64,000 nucleotides of DNA from Sphingomonas caseinilytica (GCF_023516455.1 NZ_JAMGBA010000002.1:892501-956500); one strand, 5' to 3'; counted from the first letter of the stretch, positions 16,692-25,883 are shown. Translations and numbers: made by a program. The notes: a model not told the origin generated them from the letters alone.

Positions 16692-17300
16692 TCAGGTGAG
16701 GGCGCGCCGCCTTGCCTGCTGCAAAAGCACCCACCCAAGGATCGCCAGATAGGGGATTCCGATGGCGGTGTTGATCCGTTGCCAGATGCCGACATTGGCA
16801 CGGGTCACCAGCCCGCCGACCCCCATCATGATCGCGAACAGCGCGAAGCTGGCCACGAATATCGCGATGAGGAACATCTTTAGTCCGGACAGGCCCTCGA
16901 CCCTGCGCAGGGCTATCCATGCGAACAGCGACGTGAATTGACCGGCGATCGCCAGCCCGTAGGCGCCGTGGCGATCGTCTGGCATCGGATAAAGACCGGC
17001 CACGACGATCGCGAGGCCCCACAAGGAAATGCTGACCCCCGCTGCGACCGACCATGCGCGGTTGCTCGTCAGGCGGGTTAGAACATGGGTAAGGCCGAAG
17101 CCGCCGATCAGCGCAGAAAGCCCACACAGGATCACATTGCCATTGAAGAACATCGGATTGGGCGAAGCCGACGAGCCCAGCTCGCTGGCATATTGGGTAA
17201 CATGGCTATAGCCCGGCCAAAGCAGCGATCCGCCAATCAGTGCGACATAGTAGAAGAGCGGAGCCAGGATCAGGCCCCACAGCAACGTCGAACGGTCCAT
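16692..17300 (-). CDS. DUF998-family integral membrane protein
   Basis: 202 residues with about six membrane helices. The loop after helix 1, GYSHVTQYASELGSSASPN, matches the YSH(V)xQxxSELG signature of DUF998. The function of the family is unknown. GGGAGGG lies just before the ATG. It is divergent from the next membrane protein across 100 bases and converges on the YncE-like gene with a 15-base gap. Confidence 0.82.
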   Translation of the reverse strand: MDRSTLLWGLILAPLFYYVALIGGSLLWPGYSHVTQYASELGSSASPNPMFFNGNVILCGLSALIGGFGLTHVLTRLTSNRAWSVAAGVSISLWGLAIVVAGLYPMPDDRHGAYGLAIAGQFTSLFAWIALRRVEGLSGLKMFLIAIFVASFALFAIMMGVGGLVTRANVGIWQRINTAIGIPYLAILGWVLLQQARRRALT

Positions 17301-17400
17301 CGCAATCCCTCCCCAGTTGCGAGACCCATCGGGTCATTTCACTTGCTAAACGGATTCGCACGTCGGACAAGTGCCTGGCCAAAATGTGAGGGAGGCGCGC

Positions 17401-17832
17401 GTGGACGAAGGAGCGACAAGGGCAGCGGTGCCAGCTTGGTTCTGGGCCGTGGCAATCGGAGCGCTCCTGTTCGAGGGGGCGGGCGCATTTCTGTTCGCCA
17501 ACAGCCTGACGCTCGACCCCGCGACCCTCCCGCTCGACCAGCGCGCGATCTACGATGCGACACCGCAGTGGATGACGATCGCCTGGGCGGTGGCGATCGG
17601 CGCGGGCCTGTTCGGGGCCGTCGGCCTCATCATGCGGCGGCGCTTTGCGGAGCCTGCACTGCTGCTCTCGGTGATCGCGGTCGCCGTGCAATTCTCCGGC
17701 CTGTTTCTGGTCAAGCAACTCCGGGAGCTCACTCCAGAAGATCATCTGCTGGTGCCGGTGGTCATCCTCGTCATCGCTTACGCCCTTTGGCAGACCGCCA
17801 AGCTCGCGCGCCGAAAGGGCTGGCTAAGCTAG
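17401..17832 (+). CDS. four-helix membrane protein, unknown function
   Basis: 143 residues. Four hydrophobic segments: [61 protein letters not shown] and [16 protein letters not shown] chose the GTG at 17401 because GAGGGAGG ends five bases before it; a GTG at 17371 lacks such a site. No family recognised with confidence. It precedes panB by 43 bases and may share its transcript. Confidence 0.72.
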   Translation: MDEGATRAAVPAWFWAVAIGALLFEGAGAFLFANSLTLDPATLPLDQRAIYDATPQWMTIAWAVAIGAGLFGAVGLIMRRRFAEPALLLSVIAVAVQFSGLFLVKQLRELTPEDHLLVPVVILVIAYALWQTAKLARRKGWLS

Positions 17833-17875
17833 CCGGGGTTGGCTGTCCCGCCAGCGAGCGGCTAGAAGGAAACCC

Positions 17876-18745
17876 ATGTCGACCTTCACCATCGATACGG
17901 CGACCAGCCGCGCCACGCCGACGCCGGTTCCCGGCAAGCGCATGACCGTTCCCGCCATCCGCGCACACAAGAAGGACGGCAAGACCGACCAGCCGCTCGT
18001 GATGCTGACCGCATACACGATGCGAATGGCGCAATTGCTCGACCCCCATTGCGAAATGCTGCTGGTCGGCGACAGCCTTGGCCAGGTGATCTACGGCCTG
18101 CCGTCGACAGTTCCGGTGACGCTGGAAATGATGTGCGCCCATGGTGCGGCCGTGGTGCGAGGGAGTTGGCACGCCTTGGTGGCGGTCGACATGCCGTTCG
18201 GAAGTTATGAGGGCTCTCCGGAGACAGCGTTCGAAAGCGCATCGCGGATCATGAAGGAAACCGGCTGCGCCGCCGTGAAGCTTGAAGGCGGCGAGGCTAT
18301 GGCGCCGACAATCGATTTCCTGACGCACCGCGGAATTCCGGTGATCGGACATGTCGGCCTGACCCCGCAGGCGGTCAACGTGCTTGGCGGCTACGGCGCC
18401 CGCGGCAGGAGCGCCGACGAGGCGAAGAAGATATTGGCAGACGCCAAGGCGGTGTCCGATGCGGGCGCTTTCTGCATCGTCGTTGAAGGCGTGATGGAGC
18501 AGATCGCCGAGCAGGTCACCGAGGCGGTTCCGGTGCCGATCATCGGGATTGGCGCGTCTCCCAGGTGCGACGGGCAGGTGCTGGTCACGGAGGACATGCT
18601 GGGCCTGTTCGAGCGCACTCCCCGGTTCGTAAAGCGCTACGCCGACATGGCCAGCGAGATCGGCGATGCCGTCGGCCGCTATGCCGACGAAGTTCGCAAT
18701 CGCTCCTTCCCGACCGACGAGCAGACCTACCGGCCGAAGGCCTGA
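17876..18745 (+). CDS. panB: 3-methyl-2-oxobutanoate hydroxymethyltransferase
   Basis: 289 residues. Catalyses the first committed step of pantothenate synthesis, moving a one-carbon unit from methylene-THF to alpha-ketoisovalerate. Family motifs: [57 protein letters not shown] and FCIVVEG, then [16 protein letters not shown]. The Asp and Glu metal and substrate ligands in these are intact. AGAAGGA precedes the ATG. No panC is seen nearby, so the pathway genes are dispersed. Confidence 0.96.
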   Translation: MSTFTIDTATSRATPTPVPGKRMTVPAIRAHKKDGKTDQPLVMLTAYTMRMAQLLDPHCEMLLVGDSLGQVIYGLPSTVPVTLEMMCAHGAAVVRGSWHALVAVDMPFGSYEGSPETAFESASRIMKETGCAAVKLEGGEAMAPTIDFLTHRGIPVIGHVGLTPQAVNVLGGYGARGRSADEAKKILADAKAVSDAGAFCIVVEGVMEQIAEQVTEAVPVPIIGIGASPRCDGQVLVTEDMLGLFERTPRFVKRYADMASEIGDAVGRYADEVRNRSFPTDEQTYRPKA

Positions 18746-18752
18746 CCCATCC

Positions 18753-19145
18753 ATGACCGGCGCCGCGCCCTTTCATGCCCATATCTATTATTCGGATGCA
18801 GAGCGCCCAGTCGCCGAGGCACTGCGCGCGAAATTCCAACAACGCTTGTCGATCGAGGGCGATGGGCGCCTGCTCTTCGTCGGAGCGATGACGGATCGGG
18901 CAGTCGGGCCGCATCCGATCCCGCAATATGAGATTCACTTCCTGGAAGCCGCGCTACCATCAGTTGTTGAAGCCATCGAAGTGTCGGGCCTCCAGGCACT
19001 GGTCCATCCGCTGACCGATGACGATCTCGCCGATCATACGAGCCTCGCCCGCTGGATTGGCGAGCCGATCGATCTCGATCTCACCGTCCTCGATCCGCCG
19101 GGCATGAATCAAGGCGTCGAACGCTTCGGCAAGGCGGACTTCTAG
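18753..19145 (+). CDS. DOPA 4,5-dioxygenase family protein
   Basis: 130 residues. The start FHAHIYYSD (His8, His10) and the later PIPQYEIHFLEAAL and ALVHPLTDDDLADHT are the signature of the small DOPA-dioxygenase-like fold, in which histidines bind iron for extradiol ring cleavage. The bacterial members often have no proven substrate. The ATG is eight bases after the panB stop, so it is probably co-transcribed. Confidence 0.85.
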   Translation: MTGAAPFHAHIYYSDAERPVAEALRAKFQQRLSIEGDGRLLFVGAMTDRAVGPHPIPQYEIHFLEAALPSVVEAIEVSGLQALVHPLTDDDLADHTSLARWIGEPIDLDLTVLDPPGMNQGVERFGKADF

Positions 19146-19204
19146 CCACACTTGCTCGGGCCAGTTCAACGCCGGTTCATGCGCCCGGGCGACTATTGCC
19201 GTCC

Positions 19205-19540
19205 ATGACTAGTCTGCCTCAAGTTCAGGCCCTGCCGAGTGAAGCCGAGCATGATGGGCCGGCGCGTGGAGTAAGCGAAATGCCAGTTCAGACCCAGCTC
19301 AAGCAGGTCAGCGAGCCGTCCGTGGAGGATATGGTGATTGGCCCGCCGCGGCAGCTTCCGCTGTTCGAAGGGCTGGAAGATGAAAGCCTGGTCTGTCCGG
19401 GCTGCGGCGATGAAATCACGATCGGCGTGTCGGCACTGACGGTGCAGGCGCTATTCAAACCGCCAGGGCGATTGCTGTTCCATTGCAACTGCGATGCCTA
19501 TGGCGAAGTCGACCGGCCAGGTTCCTTGTCCCGTCAATGA
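19205..19540 (+). CDS. small protein with a zinc-ribbon-like cysteine pattern, unknown function
   Basis: About 111 residues. The first half is polar and probably disordered. The second half has LVCPGCGDEI and, about 30 residues later, LLFHCNCDAYGEV: two CxxC/CxC pairs that could bind one metal ion. An aliphatic helix, VSALTVQALF, lies between them. No family recognised. The start is uncertain: ATG at 19205, or ATG at 19280 with a GGAG before it. No membrane or export signal. Confidence 0.55.
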   Translation: MTSLPQVQALPSEAEHDGPARGVSEMPVQTQLKQVSEPSVEDMVIGPPRQLPLFEGLEDESLVCPGCGDEITIGVSALTVQALFKPPGRLLFHCNCDAYGEVDRPGSLSRQ

Positions 19541-19631
19541 GGCGTGGGCTCTGAATGAGAGAGCGACGGTGGGGCTTTGCCTTTCGCCGCGCGCGCGCTA
19601 GACGGAGCGCCGCCAGCTTCTGTTCAAACGG

Positions 19632-19671
19632 GGTGGGGAACGAAGCGATTGGCGCCCCACCGGTAATTTTT
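19632..19671 (+). other. hairpin with T run in the leader of the YfgM-like gene
   Basis: GGTGGGG (19632-19638) pairs with CCCCACC (19655-19661) around a 16-base loop, and TTTTT follows at 19667-19671, immediately before the GAGGA ribosome binding site. It may end upstream transcription or act as an attenuator; the long loop makes a simple terminator uncertain. Confidence 0.4.
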
Positions 19672-19681
19672 GAGGACCCCC

Positions 19682-20395
19682 TTGGCGCTTCCTAACGATC
19701 CGGCCGAAAGTTTCGTCCGCGAAGTCGATGAAAATCTCCGCCGCGACCAGCTTCGTGATATGGCCAAATCCTATGGGAAATGGCTGATCGTCGCGGTCGT
19801 CCTGCTGCTCGTCGCAGTGGGCGGCTACCTCTTTTGGCAGGATCGCCAGAAGCAGGAGGTTGCCGAGCAGACCGAAGCCATGTCCGCCGCGATCGACAAG
19901 ATCGGCGAGGGAAATGTGAAGGGCGCGACGGCCGACCTTCAGTCTCTGTCGAACGCGTCCAACGACGTCGTTCGGGCTGGTTCCGAACTGGCACGGGCCG
20001 CCATGGCGCTTCGTCAGAACGACCGAAAAACGGCGCTCGACATCTACAAGCGAATCGCGGCCGACGATGGCATGCCCCAGCCGTATCGCGATCTTTCCAC
20101 GGTGCGCGGGACGATGATCGAATATGATCAGCTGAAGCCCGACGAGATTATCAGCCGCCTGTCGCCGCTGGCACAGCCCGGCAAGCCCTTCTTCGGGACC
20201 GCTGGTGAAATGGTCGCGCTCGCGACGCTTGCCAAGGGTGACCGCAATGGCGCTGGTCAGCTGTTCGCCCGCATCGCGGAAGACCGCCAGGTTCCCCAAT
20301 CCATCCGCAGCCGCGCCGTTCAGTTCGCGGGCTCCCTGGGAGTCGACGCTAGCGCTGCCCTTCCGGCGGAACCCGCCGCCAATCCTGCTCAGTAG
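19682..20395 (+). CDS. YfgM-like TPR membrane protein
   Basis: 237 residues. A short cytoplasmic part (FVREVDENLRRDQLRDMAKSYG), one membrane helix (about 36-54, WLIVAVVLLLVAVGGYLFW) and a TPR-like helical domain fit the YfgM/TPR_21 family, which works beside BamB and the Sec translocon. The TTG at 19682 was chosen as start because GAGGA lies five bases before it and MALPNDPAESF is a typical N-terminus. It is 11 bases before bamB, as yfgM is in other proteobacteria, so they form one operon with der. Confidence 0.85.
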   Translation: MALPNDPAESFVREVDENLRRDQLRDMAKSYGKWLIVAVVLLLVAVGGYLFWQDRQKQEVAEQTEAMSAAIDKIGEGNVKGATADLQSLSNASNDVVRAGSELARAAMALRQNDRKTALDIYKRIAADDGMPQPYRDLSTVRGTMIEYDQLKPDEIISRLSPLAQPGKPFFGTAGEMVALATLAKGDRNGAGQLFARIAEDRQVPQSIRSRAVQFAGSLGVDASAALPAEPAANPAQ

Positions 20396-20406
20396 GACGA
20401 TCACTC

Positions 20407-21741
20407 ATGCGTCACGTATCTCGCGTTACCCTGCTTCTCCTGTCGGCTTCGATGCTGGCGAGCTGCGGCGGCGGCCTCGGACTGTTCAAGAAGTCGGACA
20501 AGATCACGGTTCCGGGTGAGCGGACGCCGGTCCTCGTCAACGAGGCGGACATCGACATCGACACCGCCACCGCGACGGAGCCGATGACCCTGCCGGCGGC
20601 GGTCACAAACGACAGCTGGGCCCAGTCGGGCGGCAATGCCAACAAGTCGGTCGGACATCTAAGCCTGGGCCAGTCCCTCGGCGTCGCCTGGACCGTTTCC
20701 ATCGGCCGGGGCAGCGACAAGAGCGGCCGGCTGGGCGGCGGGCCGGTCGTGGCCGATGGCAAGGTCTTCACGATGGATACGTCCGGAACGGTTCGCGCCT
20801 TCAGCACCCAAAATGGCGGTCAGCTCTGGTCGACCCGGTTCGGCGAAGTCGGCGATAATGCTGCGTCGATCTACGGCGGCGGCGTCGCCTATGATTCGGG
20901 CAGGGTCTACGCGACCAACGGCATCGGCTATGTCGCCGCGCTCGACGCCACGAACGGCGGAATTGTATGGACGGTGAAGCCGGCTGGTCCGCTTCGCGGC
21001 GAACCGTCGGTCGATGGCGGCTCTGTCTACGTGATGAGCCAGGACAATCAGATCTACTCGCTCAAGGCCGCCGATGGGACAACCAACTGGTCGAACGCCG
21101 CCGCGCTGGAAATCGCGGGTGTGTTCGGTTCGGCCGCCCCCTCGATCGGACAAGGCACCGTAGTCGCCGGATTCTCGTCGGGTGAGCTCAACGCCTATCG
21201 ATATGAGAATGGCCGCCAGGTTTGGCAGGACGCGCTGGCCCGGACGACCATGTCGACCAGCGTCGCCTCGCTGTCGGACATCGATGCGGACGCGGTGATC
21301 GACAATGGCGTGGTCTATGCGATCGGGCAGGGCGGACGAATGGTCGCCCTCGACCTCTTCTCCGGCCAGCGCATCTGGGAACTGAACTTCGCGGGTATCG
21401 CCACACCATGGGTTGCCGGCGACTGGATTTTCGCGGTCAACGACAAGGCCCAGCTGGTGGCGATCGCTCGCCGCACCGGCAAGATCCGCTGGATCAACCA
21501 GCTGCCCCGCTACCGCGACCAGAAGGACCGCAAGGGACCGATCACCTATGTCGGACCGGTCCTCGCCGGCGAGCGTTTGATCGTCGCCGGATCGAACGGC
21601 GCACTGGTCAATGTCAGCCCGGTTGACGGCACCTTCCAGAGCCAGGTCGACCTCAAGGACGGTGTTAGCTTCCAGCCGGTCGTGGCCAATAATACGCTCT
21701 ACCTGCTGACTGACGCAGGTCGGCTGATTGCCTACCGCTAG
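20407..21741 (+). CDS. bamB: outer-membrane assembly lipoprotein BamB
   Basis: 444 residues. Signal peptide with a lipobox LASC (Cys20), so it is a lipoprotein. The rest is an eight-bladed PQQ-like propeller with repeats such as GGPVVADGKVFTMD, VRAFSTQNGGQLW, IYSLKAADGTTNW and LVAIARRTGKIRWINQLP. BamB helps deliver beta-barrel proteins to BamA. The order yfgM-like, bamB, der is the one conserved in proteobacteria. It is somewhat longer than the enteric protein. Confidence 0.93.
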   Translation: MRHVSRVTLLLLSASMLASCGGGLGLFKKSDKITVPGERTPVLVNEADIDIDTATATEPMTLPAAVTNDSWAQSGGNANKSVGHLSLGQSLGVAWTVSIGRGSDKSGRLGGGPVVADGKVFTMDTSGTVRAFSTQNGGQLWSTRFGEVGDNAASIYGGGVAYDSGRVYATNGIGYVAALDATNGGIVWTVKPAGPLRGEPSVDGGSVYVMSQDNQIYSLKAADGTTNWSNAAALEIAGVFGSAAPSIGQGTVVAGFSSGELNAYRYENGRQVWQDALARTTMSTSVASLSDIDADAVIDNGVVYAIGQGGRMVALDLFSGQRIWELNFAGIATPWVAGDWIFAVNDKAQLVAIARRTGKIRWINQLPRYRDQKDRKGPITYVGPVLAGERLIVAGSNGALVNVSPVDGTFQSQVDLKDGVSFQPVVANNTLYLLTDAGRLIAYR

Positions 21742-21777
21742 TTGACGCCTGCGCAGCGGGCGGGCAGGGGCGTCCAC

Positions 21778-23130
21778 ATGTCCCTCCCCACCGTCGCCAT
21801 CGTCGGCCGCCCTAACGTCGGCAAATCGACGCTGTTCAATCGGCTGGTCGGCAAGCGCATCGCGCTGGTCGACGACCGGCCCGGAGTCACGCGCGACCGC
21901 CGCGAGGGCGAGGGGCGGTTGCTGGACCTCGAATTCCGCGTGATGGATACCGCCGGTTTCGAGGATCATGACCCGGCCAGCCTGCCGGGCCGGATGCGGG
22001 CACAGACGGAAGCGGCGGTGCGCGAGGCGGACGTTGCGCTGTTCCTGATCGATGGCCGCGAAGGCCTGACGCCGCTGGATGAGGAAATTGCCCGCTGGCT
22101 TCGCTCCGGCAAGACGCCGGTGGTGGTTGCCGCGAACAAGGCGGAAGGCAGCGCCGGCGAGGCTGGCCGGCTCGAAGCCTTTGCGCTTGGCCTTGGCGAA
22201 CCGATCGCCATCAGTGCCGAACATGGCGAGGGACTGGTCGACTTGTTCGAAGTGCTGCGCCCGCATGTCGAGCATGAGCATTTCCAGACAGAGGCGGAGG
22301 AGGTCGAAGAGGGCACCGGCCCGCTGAAGATGGCCATTGTCGGTCGTCCTAACGCCGGCAAGTCGACACTGGTCAACAAAATGCTGGGCGAGGAACGGAT
22401 GATCACCGGTCCGGAAGCCGGCATCACCCGCGACAGCATCAGCCTTGACTGGCAGTGGAACGAAAAGGCCGTACGGCTTGTCGACACCGCTGGGCTCCGG
22501 AAGCGGGCCAAGGTCGAAGACAAGCTGGAAAAATTGTCGGCGATGGATACGCGCCGCGCGATCGACATGGCCGAGGTCGTCGTCCTCCTGCTTGATGCTA
22601 CGCGCGGTTTGGAAGCGCAGGACCTCAGGATTGCGGACCAGGTGATCGAGGAAGGTCGGGCACTCGTCATCGCGATCAACAAGTGGGACGTAGCCGAACA
22701 TGCCTCATCGCTGTTCAACGGGGTCAAGGCCGCGCTCGAGGAAGGGCTGAGCCAGCTGAAAGGCGTTCCCGTGCTCACGGTTTCCGCCAAGACCGGCAAA
22801 GGAATCGACCAGCTGTTAGGCGCGGCGTTCGAGGTCCGCGACAGCTGGTCGAAGCGAATCCCGACCGGCGAACTCAATCGCTGGTTCGAACGTGCGATCG
22901 AGCAGAATCCGCCGCCAGCGCCCGGCGGCAAGCGGATCAAGCTGCGTTACATCACCCAGGTGAAGAGCCGGCCGCCAAGCTTTGTGGTGTTCGGGACGCG
23001 GGTCGACCAGCTGCCGACCAGCTACCAGCGCTATTTGCTCAATTCGATGCGCCGCGACCTTGACCTGGGCCCGGTGCCGCTTCGCCTGACGATGCGTGCT
23101 CCGAAGAACCCGTTTCACAACAAGGGTTAA
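21778..23130 (+). CDS. der: ribosome biogenesis GTPase Der (EngA)
   Basis: 450 residues. Two tandem GTPase domains: G1 motifs GRPNVGKS (about 11) and GRPNAGKS (about 190), G3 DTAGFE and DTAGLRKR, G4 NKAE and NKWD, then the C-terminal KH-like domain with KLRYITQVKSRPPSFVVFG. Der is needed for 50S subunit maturation. The ATG at 21778 was preferred over an earlier start because the G1 motif follows at the normal distance. Third gene of the yfgM-like/bamB/der series. Confidence 0.97.
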   Translation: MSLPTVAIVGRPNVGKSTLFNRLVGKRIALVDDRPGVTRDRREGEGRLLDLEFRVMDTAGFEDHDPASLPGRMRAQTEAAVREADVALFLIDGREGLTPLDEEIARWLRSGKTPVVVAANKAEGSAGEAGRLEAFALGLGEPIAISAEHGEGLVDLFEVLRPHVEHEHFQTEAEEVEEGTGPLKMAIVGRPNAGKSTLVNKMLGEERMITGPEAGITRDSISLDWQWNEKAVRLVDTAGLRKRAKVEDKLEKLSAMDTRRAIDMAEVVVLLLDATRGLEAQDLRIADQVIEEGRALVIAINKWDVAEHASSLFNGVKAALEEGLSQLKGVPVLTVSAKTGKGIDQLLGAAFEVRDSWSKRIPTGELNRWFERAIEQNPPPAPGGKRIKLRYITQVKSRPPSFVVFGTRVDQLPTSYQRYLLNSMRRDLDLGPVPLRLTMRAPKNPFHNKG

Positions 23131-23220
23131 GACGGAAAATAACCGGTCCTTTACCCTTTGCGCGTACGCAAGGCATGTGGACCCGCGCCTTCATTGAGGG
23201 CGTCACGGAGATTGGAACAA

Positions 23221-23655
23221 GTGGAAGACGGCTCGGACATCATCGACTGGGTGCATTTCGAGAAAAGCCGGGGCGAGCTCGGACCGGGCTTTATTCGCAT
23301 TCTCTCCTATTTTCGCGAAGATGGCGAAAAAAGCCTCTCGGCGATCGAATTGGCGATGCACCAGCAGAATACCGTGGCCTTGGTCATCCCCGCCCACACG
23401 CTAAAGGGTGAGGCTCGTCAGTTCGGTGCGGAGCCGTTGGCCGCAGTAGCTGAAAAGATCGAGCAGACGGCCCGCTTCTGCATCGAGACCCATCGCTTCC
23501 CGGACGAGCTGGTGCCCGACGTTGTCGAGCTGCGCCGGCTGTGGAACCGGACGATCGAATTTTTCGACAAGGCGACCAATCCGTTGCAGAGCCGCCCGGG
23601 CTCGCCCGGTGGCTTTGGCCGCAAAGTCGCCAACCAGGGCTTCGGCAGGATCTAG
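23221..23655 (+). CDS. histidine phosphotransfer (Hpt) domain protein
   Basis: 144 residues, a stand-alone four-helix Hpt domain. The phospho-accepting histidine is His59 in PAHTLKGEARQFGA, the classic HxxKG motif. No kinase or receiver domain is attached, so it must pass phosphate between other proteins; the hybrid kinase at 7.8-10.2 kb is one possible partner, but no adjacency supports that. The GTG at 23221 has a GGAG ten bases upstream and gives a normal N-terminus. Its stop overlaps that of the converging DUF418 gene. Confidence 0.83.
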   Translation: MEDGSDIIDWVHFEKSRGELGPGFIRILSYFREDGEKSLSAIELAMHQQNTVALVIPAHTLKGEARQFGAEPLAAVAEKIEQTARFCIETHRFPDELVPDVVELRRLWNRTIEFFDKATNPLQSRPGSPGGFGRKVANQGFGRI

Positions 23656-24914
23656 ACGACGGCCGGCAGGGCGGGCTTGCGCATGGGCTGCAACGATCCT
23701 CGTGACAGGCTTCGCCACAGCCATTCCAGCGGGCCATATTCGAACCGTTCCAGCCACGGCTTCGACCAGGCCAGCATCACCACCCATGCGGCAATGACGA
23801 CGAGCCAGAGCTCGGCGCGGCTCAGCTCTCCGAACAACCCAAGCCCCCATCCGTAGAACAGGCCGGTCATCAGGATCGACGTGCCGAGATAGTTGGTGAA
23901 CGCGGCGCGGCCGGCGGCGGCGATCCGTTCGACGAGCCAGCCTCCCTGGTCGGTCAGGATGATGATCAATGCGGCAACGGCGACGATCATGATCGGGCGG
24001 ACCAGGACAGTGGCCACCATGGCCAGCCAGAAAAGGCCCACTGGAGAGAAACCGTCGAGGAATATCAGCGAGACGATGACGAGATAAATCGGAATGCCGA
24101 TCAGGAAGCCACGGACGGCAACCCGCGTATAGGATTGTTCATCCCAGCTACCGGCAAAGAAGCCGCTCTTCAACGCCGCCATCCCGAACAGCATGTACCC
24201 AAGTGTCTCGGGTCCAAACGTCAGCGAGAAGATAAGGGGTTCCCACCGATGTTCGGTCAACTGGTAGTGGACCAGGCTGGTCCAGGGTCCGAGCGCGCGG
24301 CCCATTTGCTCGGCCAGCTCGACACTGCTCGGGACGCGCACCCACAGCGACATTTCCTTCCAGGCCGCGACGGTATCGGCGCTCGCGCCCGGTTGGGAGG
24401 CCGCCACCGAAAGGCCCTGGGCGCTGTAGGCGAAGCTGGCCATGATCAGGAATTGGAGGAAAATGAGGGTGGCGCCGAGGGCGATCAGCTTGCGCGGCGC
24501 CATGTTGCGGAAGAACCAGGCGACCATTCCGATCAGGGCGTAGCCGAACAGGATGTCGCCAAACCAAATCAGGTAGAAATGCATCGCTCCGAATAGCAGC
24601 AGGACGAGCATCCGGCGGTAGTGGACCGATGCCGAGTTCAGGCCCTTCGCCTCAGCCTTCTCGATCACCAGCAGCATGCTGGCTCCGAACAGGAAGGAGA
24701 AAAGGCCCCGCATCTTTCCGTCGATCAGGATGAAGTTGAAGGCGTAGGCGGCAAGGTCGAGCGACGTCTCGCTGCCGTATGCCATGGGGTTCATGTAGGC
24801 CCCGACAGGCATTGCAAAGGCGACGATATTCATCGCCAATATTCCCATCACCGCGACGCCGCGGACAATGTCGAGCGTTGCGATGCGGTCCGGCGATGAT
24901 GATGTCGTGGCCAT
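23652..24914 (-). CDS. DUF418-family integral membrane protein
   Basis: 420 residues with about ten membrane helices. The start RIATLDIVRGVAVMGILAMN and the loop SFLFGASMLL are hallmarks of DUF418 (YeiB-like) proteins; the C-terminal DUF418 core includes AAFTNYLGTSILMTGLFYGWG and the final FEYGPLEWLWRSL segment. The function is unknown, possibly transport or acyl transfer. The ATG at 24914 is followed directly by the family start; longer versions run into a palindromic repeat upstream. Confidence 0.9.
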   Translation of the reverse strand: MATTSSSPDRIATLDIVRGVAVMGILAMNIVAFAMPVGAYMNPMAYGSETSLDLAAYAFNFILIDGKMRGLFSFLFGASMLLVIEKAEAKGLNSASVHYRRMLVLLLFGAMHFYLIWFGDILFGYALIGMVAWFFRNMAPRKLIALGATLIFLQFLIMASFAYSAQGLSVAASQPGASADTVAAWKEMSLWVRVPSSVELAEQMGRALGPWTSLVHYQLTEHRWEPLIFSLTFGPETLGYMLFGMAALKSGFFAGSWDEQSYTRVAVRGFLIGIPIYLVIVSLIFLDGFSPVGLFWLAMVATVLVRPIMIVAVAALIIILTDQGGWLVERIAAAGRAAFTNYLGTSILMTGLFYGWGLGLFGELSRAELWLVVIAAWVVMLAWSKPWLERFEYGPLEWLWRSLSRGSLQPMRKPALPAVV

Positions 24915-24932
24915 GGGTCCCCCGGGGGCGTC

Positions 24933-25056
24933 ACCCTGAACTTGTTTCAGGGTCCATTTTCTCGCCCGGTACCACACTCCCCCAAGATGGATGCTGAAAC
25001 AAGTTCAGCATGACGGCAATGCGGGGCATTGCCGGCCCGGTGAACTCAGCATGACG
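24933..25056. repeat. palindromic REP-like intergenic repeat, two inverted copies plus a fragment
   Basis: ACCCTGAACTTG followed by TTTCAGGGT (24933-24953) is a palindrome; 37 bases on, CTGAAACAAGTTCAG (24994-25008) is the same 14-base core inverted. CAGCATGACG at 25006-25015 recurs at 25047-25056 after GTGAACT. The layout is that of short palindromic repeats scattered in sphingomonad genomes. It lies between DUF418 and bfr; it may fold as one long stem in RNA. Confidence 0.75.
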
Positions 25057-25065
25057 AATTCCAGG

Positions 25066-25545
25066 CTAGTCTTCCGAGCCCTCGCTCTGAAGCTGGATAT
25101 AGTTCTGAAGGCCCATGCGCGCGATCATGTCGAACTGGGATTCCAGCGTATCGACATGCTCTTCCTCATTCTGGAGTATCTCGCTGAACAGGTCGCGACT
25201 GACATAGTCCTGGACCTTTTCGCAGTGGGCGATTGCGCCCTTGAGCTGGACCAGCGCCTCCATTTCGAGAGCCAGGTCACACTTCAGCATTTCCTCGACA
25301 TTCTCTCCGATGCGGAGTTTGCCGAGCAACTGGAAATTGGGAAGTCCGTCGAGGAACAGGATCCGCTCCGCCAATTTGTCGGCATGCTTCATCTCGTCGA
25401 TGGATTCGTGCCGCTCGAACTCGGCGAGCTTGGCGATGCCCCAATTGTCGAGCATCCGATAATGCAGCCAATATTGATTGACCGCGGTCAGCTCATTCTT
25501 GAGCGCTTCGTTGAGGAGTTGGATGACCCGTTTATCGCCCTTCAT
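25066..25545 (-). CDS. bfr: bacterioferritin
   Basis: 159 residues, the normal length. The iron-oxidising centre ligands are all present: Glu18, Glu51, His54, Glu94, Glu127 and His130, and the heme ligand Met52 is kept. 24 subunits form a shell storing ferric iron in the cytosol. GGGAGGT lies seven bases before the ATG. It is downstream of bfd on the same strand, with a separate Fur-type palindrome between them, so each gene may have its own iron-controlled promoter. Confidence 0.97.
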   Translation of the reverse strand: MKGDKRVIQLLNEALKNELTAVNQYWLHYRMLDNWGIAKLAEFERHESIDEMKHADKLAERILFLDGLPNFQLLGKLRIGENVEEMLKCDLALEMEALVQLKGAIAHCEKVQDYVSRDLFSEILQNEEEHVDTLESQFDMIARMGLQNYIQLQSEGSED

Positions 25546-25629
25546 CGCGACCTCCCTTGGCTGTCACGGCTCTAACGCCTTGGTGGCACAAAAGGAAGCA
25601 AGAATTTGGCGGAAATCAGGGAAAAATAA

Positions 25630-25644
25630 TGCGACTTAGTCGCA
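25630..25644 (-). promoter_or_regulatory. Fur-type box upstream of bfr
   Basis: TGCGACTTAGTCGCA is a perfect palindrome of 7-base arms around one base; the arms extend by three more bases on each side (25627-25647). It overlaps the bfd stop and is 85 bases before the bfr ATG. The right arm continues as GCATTAT on the minus strand, a likely -10 hexamer (CATTAT), as at the bfd site. Confidence 0.65.
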
Positions 25645-25863
25645 TTACGCGGCGCGCGGGAACTCGATGACCACGCGGCTCGACTTGGACCGTGACGCAA
25701 CACCGCGTTCCTCGTCGATGATGTCCTGCGCGCAATTGAGGCAGCAACCACACTGCGGCTCAAAGCCGAGAGCCTTATAGGCCTCAAGCGGACATGTAGC
25801 GCCCTTGCGAGCTTCGGCCCGGACTTCGTCTTCGCGAATCGCATTGCAGACACAGACGATCAT
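25645..25863 (-). CDS. bfd: bacterioferritin-associated [2Fe-2S] ferredoxin
   Basis: 72 residues. The cluster ligands are in CVCN (Cys4, Cys6) and CGCC (Cys38, Cys41), the exact CxC-x31-CxxC spacing of Bfd. Bfd docks on bacterioferritin and gives electrons to release stored iron. The pairing with bfr supports the call. A Fur-type box overlaps its promoter, so expression should rise in iron shortage. The C-terminal 20 residues are basic and variable. Confidence 0.93.
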   Translation of the reverse strand: MIVCVCNAIREDEVRAEARKGATCPLEAYKALGFEPQCGCCLNCAQDIIDEERGVASRSKSSRVVIEFPRAA

Positions 25864-25883
25864 GAAGATCGTTTACACGATAA

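Noticed and set aside
20659-22701. 680-codon open frame antisense to bamB and der
   Set aside because: It crosses two certain genes and its product is compositionally odd without motifs; a GC shadow.
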